64,000 nt of DNA from Russula earlei (Eukaryota; Basidiomycota; Agaricomycetes; Russulales; Russulaceae). Of the stretch, positions 1 to 9,294 are shown one piece after another. Position numbers and translations under genes: made by a program. The notes beneath the pieces are model-generated. The model did not search any database. It was not told where the DNA came from and was given only the letters and a program-made list of their open reading frames with translations. Position 1 is the first letter of the stretch. The number at the start of each line of letters is the position of its first letter. The stretch is from NCBI GenBank assembly GCA_025769875.1, contig JAGFNK010000037.1, positions 124,001-188,000 of the forward strand, given 5' to 3'.

Positions 1-99
1 TGATATATATTGACCTTTTACTTTTACTCATGCAGCACTGGCCTGTGATGTGAGCACTGCATTCTGTACATAGCCAAGTCCTGGATTTCACTCAATAAT
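1..99. other. Left flank of G1, unassigned
   Basis: Short AT-rich stretch before the 5' LTR of G1. I see no coding frame and no match to the other repeats in the window. The five bases touching the LTR (ATAAT, 95-99) are not repeated after the 3' LTR. Confidence 0.5.
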
Positions 100-711
100 T
101 GTTATGATTTACCCCCTTGTCGGTTCGCCCATTACTCTCTTGTTATTGTTCCCCCTTACCACCCTCTTGATTACCGTTTCATCCCTTGATGTTGATGGTC
201 CCTTACTGTTTCATCCATTGTGTTTCACCTGTTGTGTTTCACCTATTGTGTTTCACCTATTGCTGAGTTATCTTTGCTATTGGCTCACCTTCACCTATTG
301 TTCTGCTTATAGTACTGTACAGCCTCGCTACATACAGTATTTAAGCGCCTGTTGAAGCTGGGGAATGCCCCAAGCTTAGCTTTGTCCCATTTCCTGTCGC
401 ATCCCTTGCCCTGTATACTCTCTCAATCACAACTTGCTTGTGCTGGCCTTTACTCTGCTTGACCTGAGCACACTTCAAGGAACCCTTGTGTTCCTCTTCC
501 TCCTCTGCCTCTCACTCATCGTCCTCCTCTTCTGTGAAACCAGAAGATCGACTCTGTCTGCGGACTGAGTCATTATCTGACTTAGCCTTGAGACGCTAAA
601 CCCTTGAACCGGTCTCCTTGAGCCGGCCCCACTGAACCCTTGAACCAAGTCACAGGGACTTGGCCCCATTGAACCTTGAGCTAACGCTCTAACGGCCGCG
701 ACGCCGTAACA
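100..711 (+). repeat. 5' LTR of G1 (family G)
   Basis: Begins TGTTATGATTTAC and ends GCCGTAACA, the TG...CA form of an LTR. It aligns along its whole length with 7304-7922. U3 carries a short tandem repeat (near 215-285) and a TATA-like TATTTAAG at 338-345. Solo copies G2, G3, G4 and G6 and the LTR of G5 show that this family is common in the window. Confidence 0.95.
338..345 (+). promoter_or_regulatory. TATA-like box in G1 LTR
   Basis: TATTTAAG is conserved in most G LTR copies. It lies 34 bp upstream of AAGCTTAGCTT (372-382), which I propose as the RNA 5' end because it pairs with the sequence just after the LTR. The spacing fits a normal RNA polymerase II core promoter. Confidence 0.6.
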
Positions 712-712
712 C

Positions 713-723
713 AAGCTAAGCTT
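713..723 (+). promoter_or_regulatory. Putative self-complementary primer-binding site of G1
   Basis: AAGCTAAGCTT lies one base after the LTR end and is the perfect reverse complement of AAGCTTAGCTT at 372-382 in the LTR. In the Tf1/sushi group of chromoviruses the primer for minus-strand DNA synthesis is the first 11 nt of the element's own RNA, paired to a site at this position. The same arrangement is seen here. The mechanism is inferred, not shown. Confidence 0.6.
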
Positions 724-1196
724 CCTACTCCATTCTGGAGATCAACCTTGAACTACCATCGAATCGTTGGGTCCGTGTCCAACCCAGACCATCCCCAGAC
801 CTTCCCGAGCACGTCGTAGGAGCTGCCACTTGGGACAGCTTTCACACTTTCCTCTGTTACATCACCACTGAAAACAACGAAGAATTACCAGTTGAATTCA
901 TCAACAACCGCTGGTTCGAACTACAACTTAGGAGAGGACAACTCTACACTCACCAAGACCTAGAACTCCTTAGAAACAGCCTTGGATTAGGCTACTGGAG
1001 GGAAAACGACCCTCTCTACGAACCACCGTCAGAATCAGAAGCCTCTTCCACAGAAGGCAACCCCCCTGAACCAGAAAACACCACTGAAACTCAGACACCT
1101 TTCGAATCCCCTGCACTAGAGCCAGAGAACCCCCTTGAAAGTCAAGAATCCATCGAAACCCTAGAAATCAACCCACAGAACCCTCCAGAACCTGAT
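720..1196 (+). other. In-frame upstream extension of G1 gag without ATG
   Basis: The gag frame is open from just after a TAA at 717-719 through to the first ATG at 1197, with no in-frame ATG between. The translation looks like real protein (for example WDSFHTFLCYITTENN and FINNRWFELQLRRG), and a similar stretch precedes gag in the unrelated-strand J remnant (FINGLWYKLDRQE). This suggests that Gag starts upstream of 1197 by a non-AUG codon, or that the N-terminal region is reached by splicing. Confidence 0.5.
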
Positions 1197-2237
1197 ATGG
1201 CAGCCCAACCCCAAGTCGCTGTACAACCCCCCCAGATGGCCGCTCAGGCCCCCCAGATGGCCGCCCAGGCCCCCCCAGTCGTCGTTCCACCCCCTCAAGC
1301 AGCTGCTCCAGCACCACAAGGCACTAATGGGTCCCTCAGCGGTAAAGAACCCACTGCCTTCACAGGGGAGAGGAACAAAACAAAAAGATTTATCATGGAA
1401 TTCAACCTATTCTGGGGGCTCAATGATGACAAAGCAGTAATGATCTCCCCTTTTAAACGAACAATGCTGGCTCTCTCCTATATTCAAGGAGAAAAGGTTG
1501 AAGAATGGGTCAATTCACAAGCAACCGCACTCAGGGAAAAAGTAAACAGGGCCCAGAACCCCATCGATAGAATGAACGAAGCATTATGGAATGACTTTGT
1601 TACAGACTTTACATTCAAATTCACTAACACTGCGGAGAAAGAGGATGCCCAAGCGGCTCTTGCCAAGCATACAATGAAGGAATCCCTTGACGATTACATT
1701 TCCACCTTCGAACAACTTCTGAATAAAACAGGGTGGCCAGAAACGGACGTTATCGCCATTGAAAGCTTCAAAAATGGTCTAAAAATCGGGCTCTACCGTG
1801 CAATCTTAAACAGAGACGTCTGGCCCACCACCCTCCAGGAATGGAAGGAAGAAGCCAGAAGGCAACATCGACGTTTCATCACCATCAGGGAGAAGCTCAA
1901 AGGAAAAACCACACACTCCCCTTCTGAACACAAAACTCACCACCCCGATCGAATGCAAGTGGACGCCGCCAAATCTAATTTCAAGAAACTTACTGAAGAA
2001 GAAAGGAAACAATTGGCGAAAGAAGGACGTTGCTTCCGCTGCCGGGAAAAAGGCCACCTTAGCCGAGAATGTCCCAAAAATACTACCCCCACCACCTCCA
2101 AAGCACGAACCACTGAACCAGCCCCAGAACCACCCAAGGAGGAAGAAGCCGCCACTATGGTGGCCCGCATGAAAACTTTACCAGCGGAGGATAGAGCCAA
2201 ACTTTGGGACCTCATCCTAAAAGAGGATTTTCTCTAG
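1197..2237 (+). CDS. gag: Gag protein of G1
   Basis: 346 codons from the first ATG. Pro/Gln/Ala-rich start, then a capsid-like helical region (about residues 45-230, including FTGERNKTKRFIMEFN and WNDFVTDFTFKF), then a CCHC zinc knuckle CFRCREKGHLSREC near residue 279 (C-X2-C-X4-H-X4-C) that binds RNA in retroelement nucleocapsids. Gag forms the virus-like particle in which reverse transcription occurs. The end overlaps pol by 34 nt. The true N terminus may lie upstream, because the frame stays open to 720. Confidence 0.9.
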   Translation: MAAQPQVAVQPPQMAAQAPQMAAQAPPVVVPPPQAAAPAPQGTNGSLSGKEPTAFTGERNKTKRFIMEFNLFWGLNDDKAVMISPFKRTMLALSYIQGEKVEEWVNSQATALREKVNRAQNPIDRMNEALWNDFVTDFTFKFTNTAEKEDAQAALAKHTMKESLDDYISTFEQLLNKTGWPETDVIAIESFKNGLKIGLYRAILNRDVWPTTLQEWKEEARRQHRRFITIREKLKGKTTHSPSEHKTHHPDRMQVDAAKSNFKKLTEEERKQLAKEGRCFRCREKGHLSRECPKNTTPTTSKARTTEPAPEPPKEEEAATMVARMKTLPAEDRAKLWDLILKEDFL

Positions 2238-5200
2238 GCCAAGGTACAACAGTCGATACTAAGGCCCAAATAGATACCATTGTCCAACATAAAGAAAACT
2301 CAATGAAAGTTCCCTTTATGATCACAACAAATGGAAAGACTGGTCAAGCACTCCTAGACAGTGGAGCAACAGAAAACTTCATTAGTCAAGGAATCGTGGA
2401 AAAATTACAAATTCCACTCCAAACTCTCAGAACCCCCAGACCCATCATTAATGTAGATGGCACCAGTAACCAAGGAGGAGCACTGACTCACTATGCTCAT
2501 ATGGCCGTACGTCATGGTCCCACCACACGACTTCTCACATTTTACGTTACAAATTTGGGAGAAGATAGAATGATCCTCGGCTACCCCTTCCTAAAGGCAT
2601 TGAACCCTCTTATCAACTGGAACACTGGTCGCCTAAGAAACCATCTAGGGGTCCTTCTCACCCCTATACCCCTGACTAAATCACCAAAAATACGGATTGC
2701 ACAAATCAGGACAACTGTCATTCCCCCCGAATATTCACGACACCAAAGGGTTTTTTCAGAAGAAGCAGCCAGACGACTCCCACCTAGTCGGGGAGAACTC
2801 GACTTTAGAATCACTCTGAAACCTGACGCCCCCAAATTCCTTGATTGCCGAACTTACCCACTCCCCCAGAACGAGAAACAAGAATTATCAAGACAAATAC
2901 AAGAAGACCTAGCCAAAGGTTTTATCAAAGATGGCGTTTCAGATTTTGTATCCCCTGTTTTCTTTGTTCAAAAGAAGGATGGCACCGCCCCACGAATGGT
3001 AGTCGATTACCGAAAACTCAATAACGCCACAGTCCCTGATTACCACGCCTTACCCAATATGGAAGAACAATTGCACCGACTAAGGGGCAAAACCACCTTC
3101 AGCAAATTTGATGTCCGAGCCGGTTACAACAACATCTTGATCCACCCTGAAGACCGACATAAAGGTGCCTTCAAAACCCAATTTGGCACCTTCGTCCCCA
3201 TGGTAATGGGCTTTGGCTTTACCAATGCCCCAGCCACCTTCCAACGGGCAATGAACCACACCCTCCGACCCTGGCTTCTAAAATATCCAGAGAATACCTG
3301 CAACTACCTGGACGATGTGGCAATAGCCACAGGAAAAGGAGAAGAGCTTCTTCATCAACAGATCACCCATGAGTTCCTCGACCTACTCGAAAGAGACTCC
3401 TATTTCCTGAAAGCATCAAAATGTGCCTTTGAACAACATGAAATTGACTTCCTAGGTTTTCGGATCAACCAAGGAACCCTCAAAATCGACCCAGTCAAAA
3501 TGGACGGCCTCAAAAACTGGCCGAGACCCCCCAATAATCTGAAACAGGTACAACAAATCATGGGCGCCCTCAATTACCAGCGGCCATTTATCCGAGACTT
3601 CGCAAAAACAGCTCGCCCCATTTTTTCCACAATCAAGAAAGGGACCCCCTTCCTCTGGACTCCAGAAGCGACCACAGCCCTAGAAACCCTGATAGCAGCG
3701 GTCTGCGATGATCCCGAACTTTACACCGCCAACCCTGACCTCCCATACGAATTAGAAACCGATGCCTCACAATTTGCCACCGGAGCTATCCTCTTCCAAA
3801 AGGACCAAAGAGGAAAAAGGAAAATGATCGGAAATATGTCACACGCGTTCAACGAAGCAGAAAGGAACTACCCAGTTTGGGACAGGGAATTCCTAGCCCT
3901 GATCCTTGCGCTCCAACACTGGCGATACCTATTAGTCGGAACTAAACACCCCATCAAGATCTTCACAGACCACGCTAACCTGGCTCACTACCGACTCCCC
4001 CACAAAATCAACCGAAGGATTGCCGGATACATCTCAACACTCGCAGACTACCACTTCGAAATCCACCACAAACCCGGAATCTCCAACCGTGCGGACGCTC
4101 TCTCACGACGACCTGACCACAATGATGGGTCAGGAGATAACCAGAACATTACGGCACTACCTGACAAACTGTTTATTCGCACGCTTCACACTGAGGACCT
4201 CTATGAACAAGTGCTAACCGAACAAAGGAAAAGAAAGTCAGATCTCCTCATGTGGAAGGTCAAACACGGTCTCCAAGAAGAAGAAGATGCACTATTCAAA
4301 GACGGAAAGCTGGTGGTGCCATATCAAGAACCCCTCTTACGAAAGATTTTACATACCTACCACGACAGTATCCTCGGCGGGCACACAGGAAATGCCCGAA
4401 CCCTGTATTCAATACAAGAATCCTTCTGGTGGCCAAAAATGGCCTACTTTATCAGGGACTACATTCGAGGCTGTGCCACCTGTCAAGCCAACAAATCGTC
4501 CACACACCCAACTCGTCCCCCAATCTATCCAATTCCCCCTGAGTCTCAGAAACCATTCCAAACCATAGCAATTGACTGGATTGTCGACCTTCCATTGTCG
4601 GAAGAATGTAACACTATCATGACCATCACCGATCACGACTCTACCAAAGCGGCGATATTCATACCATGTCGTAAAGATATGGGGACCCTAGCAATGGCCA
4701 AATTATTCTTACGACATGCCTTTCCTTGGACTGGAGTCCCTTCAAAGATCATTTCCGATCGTGACCCTCGATTTACCTCCGACCTATTCAGAGAAGTCTC
4801 TCGGATTCTAGGAATCAACCAGAACCTGAGTACCGCTTATCACCCCCAAACCGACGGACAATCGGAACGAACCAACCAAACCCTAGAAATGTATCTCCGC
4901 ATTTACACGGGAGAGAAACAAGAAGAGTGGGCACACTGGCTCCCCATAGCCCAGTACCACTTCAACGCCCACAAATCCACCACCACTAAGAAAACCCCAT
5001 ACGAACTCCTCATCGGGTTTAACCCTCAAGGGCTTGGCACCCAGCTCAAGTCCAAGTTCCCCGGAATCCAAGAGCGACTCCAAGCATTAAAAAACATGAG
5101 GGAATCAGCACAAGAAGCAATGAGAAGAGCACAGAATAACTGGATCAAGGAAACCAAATTCAAGGGCTTCGAAGAAGGACAGAAGGTTTGGTTGGAAGGC

Positions 5201-7273
5201 ACTAACTTAAAAACTCCCCATCAGTTTCATAAGTTCCGCCCCAAACGTTTCGGCCCCTTTATCATCACCAAACGAATCTCCCACATTGTTTACCAACTCC
5301 AATTGCCGCCCCAATGGAACATCCACAACGTATTTCACGCCTCCCTCTTATCTCCAGTCACAGAAACAACCGAACATGGACCAAACTTCCCTGAGCCACC
5401 ACCTGACCTTATCTCGGGAGAATATGAAGTCGAAAAGATTACCGCTCAACGTCTCCATAGAAACCGACTCCAATACAGGGTCCGGTGGAAAGGATATTCC
5501 GCGGCAGAAGATACCTGGGAACCTCTCTCAAATCTTAAAAACGCTCAAGACGCCATCACTATGTTTCACCTTCAACAGCCCACCAAGCTCCGTACCATGA
5601 CCACCTCTAACTCTGATCCCGCAGAATCCCATCATTCAGATGAAAATCTGAACGACTTAGAACATCAATTCCAAACACTTACGATACAACAACGTACATT
5701 ACTCCCCCGAATTAACTCACGTAACCCCCCTTCTTATTCCGTTAACGACCCCGCTATCCCCGACCGCGGATATACAATTTTCAATTTAGCCGCCAGAGAA
5801 CAACTCTTTTCGGGAATTCTTTCTCCTGGTGACTTCCGTGGTTTTCAATTACTTATGACAGACCCCCGTTTTTCTGAGTTTCATCTATCCGTACGAAGAG
5901 CAGTACTTACAGATTTAGTATGGAACCACATCACACGTTCAGCCCACATAAATACCCCCACCCCTTCCGAGTGGTCAGCCTGGCACCACGAACACGCTAC
6001 CTCTACATACAACACTCCCATGTCGTCCCCTGTTTCTAACTCATCCCCTCTGCCTATCCTTACCCCTTCCCCCACCATCAAACAAGAACCCCTCTCGCCC
6101 GAAGTAATCCAGCATATCATCGACCAACGAACCTTCATCGTCCCAGATGAAACCGAGGTCCAAGACCTTGCCGCCACCCTCAACCCACTCGCCATTCGAG
6201 AAGGGACACCCTCGCCAACCCCGACCCAAGCAGACCCCACTCATCCTGGCCCCCCTTGGTTTGTTTACGAACCTTACACGCATGTTCCCCCTTTTTACAT
6301 TCACGTTAATGGGCGAAAGCGCCTACTACCATACTTACGTGTCGCCTTATATAATGACGAACCTATGCTTCTAGGGACTATGGGTCGAGGAGAACCCACT
6401 TATGGAGAAAAGCTCATCGCCCGGCCCGTTGTCTCTGCCCCTCATCCCTCTGTCTCTGCCTCTGACCTCCGCCTCCTCATTGAGGATCACCCCTTCCACT
6501 TTGACGCTGCCCAAGCCCTCGAAAACCTCCATGACCCTGGTGCTCTTGCCGACGTCTACCGTCTCCGTACCAGCTCTTTCAAGTTGAAAGTCTTGGAGGG
6601 CAAGCGCGCCTCCATCCAAGGGGCTCTAAGCGTCCTCCAAGGGCAACTCGCTGACAGACTTCATGAAATCCAGTCCCACACTAAAGAGACCGCCGCCATC
6701 CGCAGTCGCCTTCGGGCCAACAACACTTCCGTCCGAGTTCGCCATCAACTCGATAACTTGATGACTGATGGAGGGCTCACCCGCGACACTGGACCATATT
6801 ACTCACTGGCAGGGAGCTACGACAGAATTGAGGACTCGAAGGAGTCATCCACTTCCCCTACACCATCCATTCACCCTCCTCTCTCCCTAACCCCTCCTCT
6901 CCAGTACCTCCCTCCTCGCGTTGTCGACCAGTCCCAAAACGACGCTCCCATGGGGTCACCTTCCCACTTCCCCCAAATGTTCTCTGATGACGCCAGTACC
7001 CCCAACACCCCTCTCACCCCCGCACGAATGACTAAAGCACAGCGTCACCAACTTCAGAAACGACAACATGTCTGCAAACACTGCAACACCAGGGGACACT
7101 GGAACAAGGACTGTAACAAACCTCACACTAACTGCAGTGGACAAGTGGATTGCATCCTCAGGAGGACCCATCGGAGTTACAGGGGTTTCTGCCCCAAAGC
7201 CATGGGACCCCAGAGCGCGTGGCCAGAAGTCGAAGGCGATGAATTCCGTGAGTCGGGTCCTGAGACCGATTAG
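2204..7273 (+). CDS. pol: Pol polyprotein of G1 with C-terminal zinc-knuckle extension
   Basis: One 1689-codon frame, -1 relative to gag. The first codons of the open frame are not an ATG, so expression as a Gag-Pol fusion by frameshifting is likely. Aspartic protease LLDSGATEN near residue 52; reverse transcriptase about 215-470 with catalytic YLDD near 368; RNase H about 514-610 with ETDAS; integrase from about 705 with an HHCC zinc finger, then the D (IAIDWI), D (ISDRDPRF) and E (GQSERTNQT) residues; GPF module near 1020; chromodomain about 1073-1124 (VRWKGYSAAEDTWEP). A further 565 residues follow: Pro/Ser-rich, a probable coiled coil (about 1455-1510), and a second zinc knuckle CKHCNTRGHWNKDC near 1623. 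The extension is unusual and has a homologue in copy G5. Confidence 0.93.
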   Translation: MGPHPKRGFSLGQGTTVDTKAQIDTIVQHKENSMKVPFMITTNGKTGQALLDSGATENFISQGIVEKLQIPLQTLRTPRPIINVDGTSNQGGALTHYAHMAVRHGPTTRLLTFYVTNLGEDRMILGYPFLKALNPLINWNTGRLRNHLGVLLTPIPLTKSPKIRIAQIRTTVIPPEYSRHQRVFSEEAARRLPPSRGELDFRITLKPDAPKFLDCRTYPLPQNEKQELSRQIQEDLAKGFIKDGVSDFVSPVFFVQKKDGTAPRMVVDYRKLNNATVPDYHALPNMEEQLHRLRGKTTFSKFDVRAGYNNILIHPEDRHKGAFKTQFGTFVPMVMGFGFTNAPATFQRAMNHTLRPWLLKYPENTCNYLDDVAIATGKGEELLHQQITHEFLDLLERDSYFLKASKCAFEQHEIDFLGFRINQGTLKIDPVKMDGLKNWPRPPNNLKQVQQIMGALNYQRPFIRDFAKTARPIFSTIKKGTPFLWTPEATTALETLIAAVCDDPELYTANPDLPYELETDASQFATGAILFQKDQRGKRKMIGNMSHAFNEAERNYPVWDREFLALILALQHWRYLLVGTKHPIKIFTDHANLAHYRLPHKINRRIAGYISTLADYHFEIHHKPGISNRADALSRRPDHNDGSGDNQNITALPDKLFIRTLHTEDLYEQVLTEQRKRKSDLLMWKVKHGLQEEEDALFKDGKLVVPYQEPLLRKILHTYHDSILGGHTGNARTLYSIQESFWWPKMAYFIRDYIRGCATCQANKSSTHPTRPPIYPIPPESQKPFQTIAIDWIVDLPLSEECNTIMTITDHDSTKAAIFIPCRKDMGTLAMAKLFLRHAFPWTGVPSKIISDRDPRFTSDLFREVSRILGINQNLSTAYHPQTDGQSERTNQTLEMYLRIYTGEKQEEWAHWLPIAQYHFNAHKSTTTKKTPYELLIGFNPQGLGTQLKSKFPGIQERLQALKNMRESAQEAMRRAQNNWIKETKFKGFEEGQKVWLEGTNLKTPHQFHKFRPKRFGPFIITKRISHIVYQLQLPPQWNIHNVFHASLLSPVTETTEHGPNFPEPPPDLISGEYEVEKITAQRLHRNRLQYRVRWKGYSAAEDTWEPLSNLKNAQDAITMFHLQQPTKLRTMTTSNSDPAESHHSDENLNDLEHQFQTLTIQQRTLLPRINSRNPPSYSVNDPAIPDRGYTIFNLAAREQLFSGILSPGDFRGFQLLMTDPRFSEFHLSVRRAVLTDLVWNHITRSAHINTPTPSEWSAWHHEHATSTYNTPMSSPVSNSSPLPILTPSPTIKQEPLSPEVIQHIIDQRTFIVPDETEVQDLAATLNPLAIREGTPSPTPTQADPTHPGPPWFVYEPYTHVPPFYIHVNGRKRLLPYLRVALYNDEPMLLGTMGRGEPTYGEKLIARPVVSAPHPSVSASDLRLLIEDHPFHFDAAQALENLHDPGALADVYRLRTSSFKLKVLEGKRASIQGALSVLQGQLADRLHEIQSHTKETAAIRSRLRANNTSVRVRHQLDNLMTDGGLTRDTGPYYSLAGSYDRIEDSKESSTSPTPSIHPPLSLTPPLQYLPPRVVDQSQNDAPMGSPSHFPQMFSDDASTPNTPLTPARMTKAQRHQLQKRQHVCKHCNTRGHWNKDCNKPHTNCSGQVDCILRRTHRSYRGFCPKAMGPQSAWPEVEGDEFRESGPETD

Positions 7274-7289
7274 TTCGGAGAACTAAGCA

Positions 7290-7303
7290 TGAGGGGGGCA
7301 TGA
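7290..7303 (+). other. Polypurine tract of G1
   Basis: The purine-rich stretch TGAGGGGGGCATGA directly abuts the 3' LTR, where plus-strand DNA priming takes place in LTR retroelements. Confidence 0.7.
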
Positions 7304-7922
7304 TGTTGTGATTTACTCCCTTGTCGGTTCGCCCATTACTCTCTTATTATTGTTCCCCCTTTACCACCCTCTTTCTCTTGGTTACCGTTTCATCCCTTGA
7401 TGTCGATGGTCCCTTACTGTTTCATGTATTGTGTTTCACCTATTGTGTTTCACCTATTGTGTTTCACCTATTGTTGAGTTACCTTTGCTATTGGCTCACC
7501 TTTATCTATTGTTCTGCTTATAGTACTGTACAGCCTCGCTACATACAGTATTTAAGCGCCTGTAGAAGCTGGGGAATGCCCCAAGCTTAGCTTTGTCCCA
7601 TTTCCTGTCGCATCCCTTGCCCTGTATACTCTCTCAATCACAACTTGCTTGTGCTGGCCTTTACTCTGCTTGACCTGAGCACACTTCAAGGAACCCTTGT
7701 GTTCCTCTTCCTCCTCTGCCTCTCACTCATCGTCCTCCTCTTCTGTGAAACCAGAAGATCGACTCTGTCTGCGGACTGAGTCATTATCTGACTTAGCCTT
7801 GAGACGCTAAACCCTTGAACCGGTCTCCTTGAGCCGGCCCCACTGAACCCTTGAACCAAGTCACAGGGACTTGGCCCCATTGAACCTTGAGCTAACGCTC
7901 TAACGGCCGCGACGCCGTAACA
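7304..7922 (+). repeat. 3' LTR of G1
   Basis: Starts TGTTGTGATTTAC and ends GCCGTAACA. Compared with the 5' LTR it has extra bases near 7370 and a slightly different count of the GTTTCACCTATT unit in U3, and is otherwise nearly identical. Confidence 0.95.
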
Positions 7923-9288
7923 CTTTCCCTAGAGGGCTAAAATCGAACATGGAGGTCATGTGACCTATAATAAACTCAAACCATGTGCAAATAAGCCAAA
8001 ACAGCTGCTTCTTCTTCACCAACAACATCATGAAGTCTCTTCTTCCTCATAAAGTCAACTATATCATCTCCCTTCTCCAGGCCAACCATTCAGTTCGTAA
8101 CATTGCCAAGGCAGCACACAGAAGCATTGGTTCAATCACCAACATTCACCAGAAATACCTTCCTGACCTTCCAAAGTCCTCTGGAGGTCATCCTTCCAAG
8201 CTCTCTAACCTTGACATCCGCTTTGCCATACGCCTTCTTAGCTCTGGAGAAGCAGATACTGCTCCTCAGGTTGCTAGAAGGTTGGAGGTCATCAAAGAGT
8301 CCACTATCTCCAATCAGACCATTCAAAACTACCTTAACAAGGCAGGCTTGAAGGCAGTTACAAAGAAGAAGAGGCCTTACCTTAAACCAAGTCACTATAG
8401 GGCCAGAAAGGACTTTGCAGAAAAGTACCTATACTGGACTGTGGAGGACTGGAAGAGGGTAATTTGGTCAGATGAGACCAAAATCAATCGTATGGGCTCA
8501 GATGGCAAGAAATGGGCTTGGGAAAAAAGAGGAGAGCACCTTTCTGAACGCCTTGTTCAGCCAACAGTCAAACATGGAGGAGGTTCCTTGATGTTGTGGG
8601 GCTGCATGTCTTGGGAAGGAGTTGGGCATGCAGCAAAGATTGATGGAAAGATGGATGCTGAACTTTATTGCAGCATTTTGGAGGATGAACTACTTGCATC
8701 TATCAAGTATTTCAAGAAGAAATGCAAAGATACCCTCTTTCAACAGGACAATGCCTCTATCCACAAGAGCAGGCTTGCCACATCTTGGTTCCAAGACCAC
8801 AGAATTCAGGTCATGGACTGGCCAGCTCAATCCCTAGACCTCAATCCTATTGAGCATCTTTGGGCTCATCTCAAAAAGAAGCTTGCAGCTTATCCAACAC
8901 CCCCTAAGGGAATCAATGAACTTTGGGAGCGCACACAGCTGGAATGGGAGGCCATTGATCAAACTGTTGTGCAGAATTTGATAGAAAGTATGCCTAGGAG
9001 GGTGGAAGAGGTGTTCAAAGCAAATGGAGGATACACAAACTACTAATTTTTGGCATATACCCTATTTAGATACCAAGGCAAAAACACTGTTCAAATGGAT
9101 ACACTGGAAGAAATACCTTATATCTTCTTACATAATTATGTTCATAGTATATATAGTATTTCATTACAAAGCTATGATGTAGAGCTTTAAAACAAGCCCA
9201 CTAACATGTTATCAGCTGCAGTGGTTCTCTAGATATGGTTAATACAATGAAAATGTACAAAACATTTGAACGGTTTTTTGGGTCACTG
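7923..9288 (+). mobile_element. Tc1/mariner element, 5' end missing
   Basis: The right end reads GGGTCACTG followed by TA (9289-9290), the usual CAGTGACCC inverted terminus and TA target of Tc1 elements. No matching left terminus exists: the element begins directly at the G1 3' LTR. The ORF is intact, so the loss of the left end is probably tied to the missing target duplication of G1. Confidence 0.8.
8030..9046 (+). CDS. Tc1-type DD34E transposase, intact
   Basis: 338 codons from the ATG at 8030, preferred over a GTG 15 codons upstream because MKSLLPHKVNYIISLLQ resembles the usual start of the paired-like DNA-binding domain. N-terminal helix-turn-helix about residues 1-110 (VRNIAKAAHRSIGSI), then the RNase H-like catalytic core with D in VIWSDETKI, D in LFQQDNASIH and E in LNPIEHLWAHL. 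The second D and the E are separated by 34 residues, the Tc1 spacing. The enzyme cuts and joins the element at TA sites. The full length and intact triad suggest recent activity, though the left terminus is gone. Confidence 0.93.
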   Translation: MKSLLPHKVNYIISLLQANHSVRNIAKAAHRSIGSITNIHQKYLPDLPKSSGGHPSKLSNLDIRFAIRLLSSGEADTAPQVARRLEVIKESTISNQTIQNYLNKAGLKAVTKKKRPYLKPSHYRARKDFAEKYLYWTVEDWKRVIWSDETKINRMGSDGKKWAWEKRGEHLSERLVQPTVKHGGGSLMLWGCMSWEGVGHAAKIDGKMDAELYCSILEDELLASIKYFKKKCKDTLFQQDNASIHKSRLATSWFQDHRIQVMDWPAQSLDLNPIEHLWAHLKKKLAAYPTPPKGINELWERTQLEWEAIDQTVVQNLIESMPRRVEEVFKANGGYTNY

Positions 9289-9294
9289 TAGTCA

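Larger units (their letters stand above)
100..7922 (+). mobile_element. Ty3/gypsy chromodomain LTR retrotransposon G1, near-complete
   Basis: Two LTRs of 612 and 619 bp, starting TGTT and ending AACA, enclose gag and pol in the order protease, reverse transcriptase, RNase H, integrase, chromodomain. That order is diagnostic of chromoviruses (Metaviridae-type elements). The LTRs differ mainly by a few substitutions and a small indel near 160 versus 7372, so the insertion looks fairly young. Both ORFs are free of internal stops. The element lacks a matching 5-bp duplication (ATAAT left, CTTTC right), so it may be a recombinant, or one flank was lost. It is the best candidate here for an active or recently active element. 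Confidence 0.93.

Noticed and set aside
475..714. 79-codon minus-strand frame in the G1 LTR (also at 7686-7880)
   Set aside because: It lies wholly inside the LTR and shadows the repeat; copies elsewhere break it freely.
1806..2215. Minus-strand frames opposite G1 gag
   Set aside because: Antisense shadows of gag codons; no independent motif.
6041..6619. Several plus and minus frames overlapping the pol C-terminal extension
   Set aside because: They arise from the Pro/Ser-rich codon use of pol, which is the longer, conserved frame.
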